From Achromobacter deleyi (lineage in GTDB: Bacteria; Pseudomonadota; Gammaproteobacteria; Burkholderiales; Burkholderiaceae_B): a DNA stretch of 64,000 nt. The DNA is taken from positions 3,038,001 to 3,102,000 of the forward strand of contig NZ_CP065997.1 in the NCBI RefSeq assembly GCF_016127315.1. The letters run 5' to 3'. Within the stretch, counting starts at the first letter, position 1. Each line of letters opens with the position of its first letter. Of the stretch, positions 58,389-64,000 are shown piece after piece. Both the position numbers and the translations under genes were made by a program. The notes under the pieces are model-generated. The model was not told the DNA's origin. It was given only the letters and a program-made list of their open reading frames with translations, and did no database searches.

Positions 58389-58402
58389 TTGATGCAAGTC
58401 AA
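58389..58402. promoter_or_regulatory. FNR/ANR-like box upstream of the DUF3141 operon
   Basis: TTGAT-GCAA-GTCAA matches the FNR/ANR pattern TTGATNNNNATCAA except for one base. Its centre is about 53 bases upstream of the predicted start, which is not one of the best class I or II distances. Oxygen control of pta-ackA would make biological sense. Confidence 0.5.
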
Positions 58403-58451
58403 ACGCCCGGGACTATCCGTCCCTTCTTGATTGCCGCGTCCATGTCGGGCC

Positions 58452-58853
58452 TCATGCGGCGTCGTGGCAGACGGCTTCGATGCGGTTGCCCGACGGGTCC
58501 GACAGGAAGGCGGCGTAGTAATGCGGATGATAGTGCGGCCGCAGGCCCGGGGCGCCGGCATCCTGTCCGCCGTGGGCCAGGCCGGCAGCGTGGAAGGCGT
58601 CCACGGCGGCGCGGCTGGCGGCCTTGAAGCACCAGTGGCGGCGCGCCGGCGGCGTCGGCGACGCGGCGGGATCGGCCTGGATGCTCAGGTAGGTATGGCC
58701 GGCATCGCCGGGGCGGCAGCGTTCGCCATAGCCCAGGGCGTCGGCGTGGTCGTAGACCTTGGCCGCGCCCAGGGCCGCCATGACGGCGTCGTAGAACGGC
58801 CGGGCGCTGTCGAGCCCGGCGACGCTGATGGAGACGTGATCCAGCAATTGCAT
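58452..58853 (-). CDS. Glyoxalase/VOC-superfamily protein
   Basis: A 133-residue single-fold VOC protein. The N-terminal LDHVSISVAGLDSARPFYDAVM and C-terminal YAAFLSDPSGNRIEAVCH carry the metal-binding His and Glu. Similar proteins act as lyases or dioxygenases. The start at 58853 (MQLLDHV) is chosen from the family start. It follows the glutathione transferase gene by 20 bases and is probably on its transcript. Confidence 0.88.
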   Translation of the reverse strand: MQLLDHVSISVAGLDSARPFYDAVMAALGAAKVYDHADALGYGERCRPGDAGHTYLSIQADPAASPTPPARRHWCFKAASRAAVDAFHAAGLAHGGQDAGAPGLRPHYHPHYYAAFLSDPSGNRIEAVCHDAA

Positions 58854-58872
58854 GGCGGCTCCGGGGCAGGGC

Positions 58873-59514
58873 TCAGGCGCGGGCCGCCGCGTTGTGCTCC
58901 AGCCATTTGCGGACCGAGGGACGCTGCCACTGGGTCTCGGCATAGTCGCGCAGCGGATCGGGCAGGCCGTCCAGCCACAGGCGGCGCAACGCCACCGCCA
59001 GGTCCAGGTCGGCCAGGCACCATTCGTCGAACAGGGTCGACTGGCCCGCGCCGATCAGCGCGCCGGCCACGTGGATCAGCTTGGCCGCGGCCGAATGGCC
59101 GGCGTCCGACAGCGGCTCGCCGGCGCAGTCGTAGAAGACCGTTTCGGTCGGGCGTTCCTGGCGCAGGGCGCCCAGGTCGCTGCGCAGCCAGGCCTGCAGC
59201 TGGCGGGCGCGGGCGCGCTCGCGCGGCTGGGCCGGATACAGCGCGGTACAGGCCGGCGCCGGGTGCAGGTCTTCCAGGTACTCCGCGATCGCGGTGGACT
59301 CGGTCAGATTGAAGTCGCCGTGCGTCAGGGCCGGCACGCGCGCGGTCAGGGCGCGGCATTGGTACGGCTGCATGCGCTGTTCGCCCGCGTCGAGGTCGAT
59401 CATGCGGACCTCGAACGGCAGCTGTTTCTCGGTCAGCGCCACATAGGCCGACATGGCGTAGGGGCTGAGGAATTGGGAATCGACGAACAACGTAAACGGG
59501 GCGCCCAAGTGCAT
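58873..59514 (-). CDS. Glutathione S-transferase, YfcF-like
   Basis: A 213-residue protein of the thioredoxin-fold glutathione transferases. The N-terminal domain has LFVDSQFLSPYAMSAYVALTE and the glutathione-binding NLTESTAIAEYLED; a helical domain follows. Length and the SPYAMSAY start match the YfcF group, linked to peroxide resistance in E. coli. It lies before the VOC gene. Confidence 0.88.
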   Translation of the reverse strand: MHLGAPFTLFVDSQFLSPYAMSAYVALTEKQLPFEVRMIDLDAGEQRMQPYQCRALTARVPALTHGDFNLTESTAIAEYLEDLHPAPACTALYPAQPRERARARQLQAWLRSDLGALRQERPTETVFYDCAGEPLSDAGHSAAAKLIHVAGALIGAGQSTLFDEWCLADLDLAVALRRLWLDGLPDPLRDYAETQWQRPSVRKWLEHNAAARA

Positions 59515-59593
59515 CTCCGGTCAGGCGGTGGATAAATGGGGTCTATGACGCAAAGCGTAACGCAATTGAAATTTCGCGTGTCGCGCCGATGCG

Positions 59594-59923
59594 TCAGTCG
59601 ACGATGAAGAGCTTGGCGCCGACGGCGGTGGACGAGCGGTGCGGCTCGGCCTGGTCGGCCACCTGGTAGCTCATGCCCGGGGTCAGCACGAAGGTGCGGC
59701 CGTCTTCCAGCTCGGTGTGCAGCTCGCCTTCCAGGCAGAACAGGATATGGCCCTTGCTGCACCAGTGGTCGGCCAGGTAGCCGGGCGTGTATTCGACCAT
59801 GCGCACGCGCAGGTCGCCGAACTGGCGGGTGCGCCAGTAGGCCTTGCCGGTGTCGCCGGGATGCTCGGTGGGTTCGACCTCGGACCAGTCGGTGGTGCCG
59901 AAGGGGATGTTGCTCATCTTCAT
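59594..59923 (-). CDS. DHCW-motif cupin protein
   Basis: A 109-residue small cupin. The motif ADHWCSKGHILFCLEGEL near residue 51 gives the family its name. The end SYQVADQAEPHRSS supplies further metal ligands. The reaction is unknown. The start at 59923 is used; a second ATG six bases later is possible. It is separate from the neighbours on the minus strand. Confidence 0.88.
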   Translation of the reverse strand: MKMSNIPFGTTDWSEVEPTEHPGDTGKAYWRTRQFGDLRVRMVEYTPGYLADHWCSKGHILFCLEGELHTELEDGRTFVLTPGMSYQVADQAEPHRSSTAVGAKLFIVD

Positions 59924-59978
59924 GGTGGTGTTTCCCTTGGGGGCGGCGCGCCCCGCGCGCAGCGAAAAAGTGGAGGGC

Positions 59979-60464
59979 TCAGGCGGCCAGTTTCTTCTGC
60001 CAGAACATGGCGCGGCCGGTGTCCTCGTCCAGCGAGTAGCCTTCGTAACCCAGCTTGCGGTACAGGCCCTGGGCGACGTCGTTGCCTTCCAGCACTTCCA
60101 GCGTGATCTTGCAGCAGTCGAGCTGGCGGGCGCGGTCTTCCAGCGCGGCCAGCAGCTGCTTGCCCACGCCCTGGCCCTGGAAGCGCGGCGACACGGCCAG
60201 ATCGTGCAGGTTCACCAGCGGGCGGCAGGCGAAGGTCGAGAAACCCTCGAGGTAGATGGCCACGCCGGCCGCGGCGCCGTCGACCCGCGCCAGCAGGGCG
60301 CGCGCCGTCGGCCGCTTGGCCAGTTCCGCGATCAGGTTGCGCTGCGCGTACTCGGGCAGGGGCGTGCTGCCGCCCATGGGGCCGCTGGCGTATTCGTTGA
60401 GCATGGCCAGCACCTGCTGGCCGTGTTCCGGGTTGTTGAAGTCGACGTCGATGATTTCCAGCAC
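59979..60464 (-). CDS. GNAT-family N-acetyltransferase
   Basis: A 161-residue acetyltransferase. The acetyl-CoA loop is LAVSPRFQGQGVGKQLLAAL near residue 90 (R/Q-x-x-G-x-G/A), followed by ITLEVLEGNDVAQGLYRKLGY. The GTG at 60464 with AGGA in front is preferred; a TTG at 60521 is the longest alternative. The acceptor molecule is unknown. It is divergent from cbpA. Confidence 0.88.
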   Translation of the reverse strand: MLEIIDVDFNNPEHGQQVLAMLNEYASGPMGGSTPLPEYAQRNLIAELAKRPTARALLARVDGAAAGVAIYLEGFSTFACRPLVNLHDLAVSPRFQGQGVGKQLLAALEDRARQLDCCKITLEVLEGNDVAQGLYRKLGYEGYSLDEDTGRAMFWQKKLAA

Positions 60465-60555
60465 GATCGGTTCCTGTTCAGGGGCGGCCCCGCCCGTGGC
60501 GGCGGGTGGCGCGACCGTCAATTATGCGCGAAGCCGCGCGACGGGTCGAAGCGCA

Positions 60556-60581
60556 TTGAAAAATCGCGCCATAGCCCCTAT
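60556..60581 (+). promoter_or_regulatory. Sigma-32-type promoter of cbpA
   Basis: TTGAAA (60556-60561), 13 bases, then CCCCTAT (60575-60581) fits the heat-shock pattern CTTGAAA-N13-CCCCATNT with one or two differences. It lies about 70 bases before cbpA, consistent with heat control of this J-domain chaperone. Confidence 0.65.
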
Positions 60582-60653
60582 CTTCTCTCTGTTCAGGGCC
60601 GAATCCGGCGCGAGCCGCCGCCTTTGGCTGCAACCCTCACCATGGGCTGGAAA

Positions 60654-61601
60654 ATGGAGTTCAAGGACTACTACAGCATTCTTGGGGTGGAGCGCGGCGC
60701 CTCCGAAGACGACATCCGGCGCTCCTACCGCAAACTCGCCCGCAAGTACCACCCCGACGTCAGCAAGGAAAGCGACGCCGAGGCCCGCATGCGCGACGTC
60801 AACGAAGCCTACGACGTGCTGCGCGACAAGGAAAAGCGCGAGGCCTACGACAACCTCGCCGCCGGCGTCTCGCCCGGGGGCGGATTCCAGCCGCCGCCCG
60901 GCTGGGACGAAGGGTTCGAGTTCCATCGCGGCGCCGCCTCCGGCGAGGAGGCGCAGTTCAGCGAGTTCTTCTCGTCGCTGTTCGGCGGCCGCGGCCGCCG
61001 CGCGCAGGGCGCGGGGCGCGAACAGGAATTCCGCGCCCGCGGCGACGACCACCACGCGGCCATCGAGGTCGATCTCGAGGACGCGCTGCAAGGCGCCACC
61101 CGTGACATCAGCCTGCGCTCCATGACGGTCGACGACCAGGGCCGCCCGCAGGTGCAGACGCGCACGCTCAGCGTGCGGATCCCGCCGGGCGTGCGCGAGG
61201 GCCAGTTCATCCGCCTGGCCGGGCAGGGCATGCCGGGCTATGGCGGCGGCGAGAACGGCGACCTGTACCTGGAGGTGCGCTTCAAGCCCCATGCGCGCTA
61301 CCGCGCCGAGGGCCGCGACCTGTACATGACGCTGCCGGTGGCGCCCTGGGAAGCGGCGCTGGGCGCCCAGGTCAACGCCCCCACGCCGGGCGGCACGGTC
61401 GAGGTCTCGGTGCCGGCCGGGTCCGGCAACGGCCGCAAGCTGCGGCTGCGCGGCCGCGGCATTCCGGGCGACCCGCCCGGCGATCTGTACCTGGTGCTGG
61501 AGCTGGCGCTGCCGCCGGCCGACAGCGACGCGGCCAAGGCGGCCTACCGCAAGATGCAGCAAGACCTGCCGTTCAATCCGCGGCGCCACCTGGGGGTCTG
61601 A
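60654..61601 (+). CDS. cbpA: Curved-DNA-binding J-domain protein
   Basis: A 315-residue DnaJ-type cochaperone lacking the zinc finger. The J domain is residues 4-70 with the HPD motif in YHPDVSKESD, followed by a Gly/Phe linker and two C-terminal beta-domains (LSVRIPPGVREGQFIRLAGQG). It stimulates DnaK and binds curved DNA. The ATG at 60654 (MEFKDYY) is chosen; one four codons upstream is possible. cbpM follows after two bases. Confidence 0.95.
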   Translation: MEFKDYYSILGVERGASEDDIRRSYRKLARKYHPDVSKESDAEARMRDVNEAYDVLRDKEKREAYDNLAAGVSPGGGFQPPPGWDEGFEFHRGAASGEEAQFSEFFSSLFGGRGRRAQGAGREQEFRARGDDHHAAIEVDLEDALQGATRDISLRSMTVDDQGRPQVQTRTLSVRIPPGVREGQFIRLAGQGMPGYGGGENGDLYLEVRFKPHARYRAEGRDLYMTLPVAPWEAALGAQVNAPTPGGTVEVSVPAGSGNGRKLRLRGRGIPGDPPGDLYLVLELALPPADSDAAKAAYRKMQQDLPFNPRRHLGV

Positions 61602-61603
61602 TC

Positions 61604-61918
61604 ATGAAGAAAGTCGTCATCAGCAGCGCCACCGTGGTGGGCAAATCGCAACCGCTCAGTGCCGACGACCTGGCCCGCGCCTGCGGGGCCGAGGTCGACT
61701 GGGTGGTGCAGCTGGTCGAGGTCGGCATCGTCGACGCCAGCGGCCCGGGCCCGGCGGAATGGCGCTTCTACAGCCTGGACCTGCAACGCGCGCTGGACGC
61801 GCGCCGCCTGGAGCGCGATTTCGGCGCCGGCCTCGATGCCGTGGCGCTGATCCTGGACCTGAGCCAGGAGGTGCGCCGCCTGAAGGCGCAACTGCGCGCG
61901 CTGGGCGCCGACGAATAA
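61604..61918 (+). CDS. cbpM: Chaperone modulator CbpM
   Basis: A 104-residue helical MerR-like protein that binds the J domain of CbpA and blocks its activity. Characteristic parts are the winged-helix-like LSADDLARACGAEVDWVVQL and a C-terminal coiled coil LDLSQEVRRLKAQLRAL. Its place directly after cbpA is diagnostic. Confidence 0.92.
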   Translation: MKKVVISSATVVGKSQPLSADDLARACGAEVDWVVQLVEVGIVDASGPGPAEWRFYSLDLQRALDARRLERDFGAGLDAVALILDLSQEVRRLKAQLRALGADE

Positions 61919-61929
61919 GGAGACAGACC

Positions 61930-62544
61930 ATGCTGACCCTCTATCACGCGCCGCGCTCGCGTTCGTTCCGGATTCTCTGGTTGCTGGAAGAGCTGGGCGT
62001 GCCCTACGACACCGAGATGGTGTCGATTCGCCGCCGCGACGGATCCGGCCATATCGCTCCCGACTACATCGACATCCACCCGCACGGCAAGGTGCCGGCG
62101 CTGGTGCACGACGGCGTGCCGGTGTTCGAGACCCCGGCCATCGCGCTGTACCTGACCGATCTCCATCCCGAGGCCGGCCTGGGGCCCGTCGTGGGCGATC
62201 CGCAGCGCGGCCCCTACCTGACCTGGCTGTCGTATTCCACCGGCGTGTTCGAGCCGGCCATGACCGAGCGCGCCTTCAAGACGCCGCACCAGCACGGCAC
62301 GATGGGCTGGGGCTCGGCCGACGAGGTCGAGCAGGTCGTGACCCGCGTGCTGCAATCGCGCCCGTATTTCCTGGGCGAGCATTTCAGCGCGGTCGACATC
62401 GTGCTGGGCGGCACCTTGCAGTTCATGATGCAGGTCAAGCTGATTCCCGAGAACCCGGTGTTCTCGGGCTATGCCGAACGGCTGGCGGCGCGTCCGGCGA
62501 TGCACCGCGCGCTGCAGCGCGAGGGCGACATCGGCGAGTCCTGA
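61930..62544 (+). CDS. Glutathione S-transferase
   Basis: A 204-residue glutathione transferase. The N-terminal domain has LYHAPRSRSFRILWLLEELG with the catalytic Ser in the family position, HGKVPALVHDGVPVFETPAI and a helical C-domain with FLGEHFSAVDIVLGGTL. AAGGAGACAG precedes the ATG at 61930; the longer frame is a shadow. It starts 11 bases after cbpM and may share its transcript. Confidence 0.93.
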   Translation: MLTLYHAPRSRSFRILWLLEELGVPYDTEMVSIRRRDGSGHIAPDYIDIHPHGKVPALVHDGVPVFETPAIALYLTDLHPEAGLGPVVGDPQRGPYLTWLSYSTGVFEPAMTERAFKTPHQHGTMGWGSADEVEQVVTRVLQSRPYFLGEHFSAVDIVLGGTLQFMMQVKLIPENPVFSGYAERLAARPAMHRALQREGDIGES

Positions 62545-63195
62545 TTACCTGAGGCGTTCGCGCAGGTCCGCCTGCCATTGCGACGGGCGGCCCAGGTAGC
62601 GGCCCGGTTCGAGCACGCTGAAGGCGCCGTCGCGTTCCAGCGCCAGCGTCGGGAAGCCCGAGCCGCGCAGGCGCTCCAGCAGCGCGCGGCTTTGCGCGAT
62701 GTGGCGATCGGTGGCGTCGCCGGCCGTGGCGTCATAGGCGGCCTGGAAAGCCGCGCCGTCCAGGCCGATATCCTCGGCCAGGCGGCGCAGTTCGGCGGGA
62801 TCGGCGATGCGCAGGCCCTGCACGTAGTGCGCGCGTTGCAGGCGCTGCAGCATGTCCAGGCCACGTCCATCCAGGGCCTGGGCGGCCAGGATCGCGGTGG
62901 TGGGCGGGGCCGAATCGAACACCGCGCCGCTGTCGCGCAGCAAGCCGTCGAAGTAGTCCGGGCCGAACACCTGGCCGGTCAGGCCGGCAATGCGTTCATC
63001 GTGCGGCATGACATAGCGGCGCAGCGCGTCGGTGACCGGCTGGCGGTTGCCGCCGGTCATCATGCCGCCGCCGTGCAGCGCGATGGCCAGGCCGTCGATG
63101 CCGCGGGCGGCCTGCACCAGCGGCGCGGCGCCGTAGCACCAGCCGCACAGCGGGTCGTGGATGTAATGCAGGGTGGGAAGGGAAGAGGTAGCCAT
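62545..63195 (-). CDS. DsbA-family thioredoxin-fold protein
   Basis: A 216-residue cytoplasmic protein with a thioredoxin fold and redox motif CGWC in HDPLCGWCYGAAPL near residue 15. The helical insertion and the late PTLALERDG (cis-Pro) are typical of the FrnE/DsbA-like group. No signal peptide is present, so it should act in the cytoplasm. Its stop codon abuts that of the convergent glutathione transferase. Confidence 0.9.
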   Translation of the reverse strand: MATSSLPTLHYIHDPLCGWCYGAAPLVQAARGIDGLAIALHGGGMMTGGNRQPVTDALRRYVMPHDERIAGLTGQVFGPDYFDGLLRDSGAVFDSAPPTTAILAAQALDGRGLDMLQRLQRAHYVQGLRIADPAELRRLAEDIGLDGAAFQAAYDATAGDATDRHIAQSRALLERLRGSGFPTLALERDGAFSVLEPGRYLGRPSQWQADLRERLR

Positions 63196-63295
63196 GGCGC
63201 CATGGTAGAGGCGCGTGCGCGCCGGAACTAGCCCGGCGCGGTAGCCACAGTGTTGCGCCGGCCGTGCAGATGATCCGCGCGGCCGGGGCGGGGCG

Positions 63296-64000
63296 TCAGC
63301 CCGCGATCTGCACGCCGATCCAGAACAGGCCGGCCGCCAGCAGCATCGAGGCGGGCAGGGTCAGGATCCAGGCCAGCAGGATGTTGCGCACCGTGCCGCC
63401 CTGCAGGCCGCTCTTGTTGGCGATCATGGTGCCGGCCACGCCGGACGACAGCACGTGGGTGGTGGACACCGGCAGGCTGAAGACGTTGGCCAGGCCGATG
63501 GCGCCGACCGCGGTCAGCTGCGCCGACATGCCCTGTGCGTAGGTCATGCCCTGCTTGCCGATCTTTTCGCCCACCGTCAGCACCACGCGGCGCCAGCCGA
63601 CCATGGTGCCGGCGCCCAGCGCCAGCGCCACCGCCACGATCACCCAGAAGGGCGCGTATTCGGTGGTGGCGGTCAGGTCGGCGCGCAGGCGCTGCAGGTC
63701 GGTGCGTTCGCGCGCGGGCAGGCCTTCGATGCGCGCCACCTTCTTGGCGGTGTCGTCCAGGCACAGCAGGTAGCGGCGCACGTCGATGCGCTTGGCCGCC
63801 GACAGGTCGGCGTAGTTGCTGACGCCGTGCAGGTCGGCCTGCAGCGCGTCGATGGTGGCCAGGGTCAGTTCGGGATCGCAGCGGAAGGTGCGCGGCAGGT
63901 CCGAGGCCGAGCCGGTGCGCTTGAGCGCCAGGAAGTCGCCCAGCATGGCTTCGTTGCGCTGGTAGAACGCGCTCAGGTGGGTGGCGGCGTCGCGTGTGCG
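63296..64000 (-). CDS. Inorganic phosphate transporter (Pit family), C-terminal part
   Basis: The open frame runs from the stop at 63296 to the right window edge without a start, so the N-terminus is missing. The visible 234 residues contain hydrophobic segments and the Pit signature GLANVFSLPVSTTHVLSSGVAG (GxxNxxSxPVSTTH), with membrane helices at the end. A cytoplasmic helical stretch (about residues 20-90 of the visible part) precedes them. It is a low-affinity proton- or metal-phosphate symporter. Confidence 0.93.
   Translation of the reverse strand, partial: RTRDAATHLSAFYQRNEAMLGDFLALKRTGSASDLPRTFRCDPELTLATIDALQADLHGVSNYADLSAAKRIDVRRYLLCLDDTAKKVARIEGLPARERTDLQRLRADLTATTEYAPFWVIVAVALALGAGTMVGWRRVVLTVGEKIGKQGMTYAQGMSAQLTAVGAIGLANVFSLPVSTTHVLSSGVAGTMIANKSGLQGGTVRNILLAWILTLPASMLLAAGLFWIGVQIAG

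Overview
The window is a dense, high-GC (roughly two-thirds G+C) stretch of chromosome from a betaproteobacterium of the family Alcaligenaceae. Achromobacter is the most likely genus, with Bordetella the close alternative. This rests on the gene content and order (miaB-ybeZ-ybeY-ybeX-lnt, queA-tgt-yajC-secD-secF, tkt-gap-pgk, a Bug-family receptor, and DUF3141-pta-ackA-fabI) and on codon style. No database search was run, so the genus is an inference.

Left part (1-17.4 kb), mostly housekeeping on the minus strand. Two tandem copies of a tRNA-Ala/Glu/Asp triplet, each closed by its own terminator, are read from one near-consensus promoter. Then come an aldo/keto reductase, the miaB-ybeZ-ybeY-corC-lnt cluster with overlapping stop/start codons, a PAP2 phosphatase, an alanyl-tRNA editing protein, a glyoxalase-like protein, a toxin-antitoxin pair, and the queuosine genes queA-tgt followed by yajC-secD-secF.

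Middle part (17.5-38 kb), mixed metabolic and accessory genes. A frameshifted IclR-type regulator faces a two-component flavin monooxygenase operon with a solute-binding protein. dacB, upp and cysG follow. The 602-bp region between cysG and a nitrate-type ABC transporter (nrtA-nrtB-nrtD) holds two NtrC-like sites, a textbook sigma-54 promoter and a transcribed leader with a strong terminator that competes with alternative pairings. This is the most interesting regulatory signal in the window. Next are a YqjD/YqjE/YqjK-like envelope cluster, an MFS exporter with a divergent LysR regulator and palindromic operators, ubiD, a lytic transglycosylase, an orphan fimbrial adhesin-like gene and an aminotransferase.

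Right part (38.7-64 kb), central carbon metabolism. A malic enzyme is followed by overlapping genes for a patatin-like phospholipase and a barstar-like protein without a visible barnase. Then come rsmE, tkt-gap-pgk with a nested palindrome between gap and pgk, a Bug receptor, a SulP transporter, and an overlapping operon DUF3141 hydrolase-pta-ackA-fabI whose upstream region carries an FNR/ANR-like box and a palindrome over the -35. The end holds glutathione transferases, a DHCW-motif cupin, a GNAT acetyltransferase, a cbpA-cbpM pair behind a sigma-32-like promoter, a DsbA-family protein and a phosphate permease cut by the window edge.

I found no insertion sequence, CRISPR array, rRNA or prophage. 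The best candidates for a noteworthy system are the NtrC/sigma-54/leader-terminator control of nitrate uptake and the acyl-phosphate operon that couples a PhaC-like hydrolase to pta-ackA.
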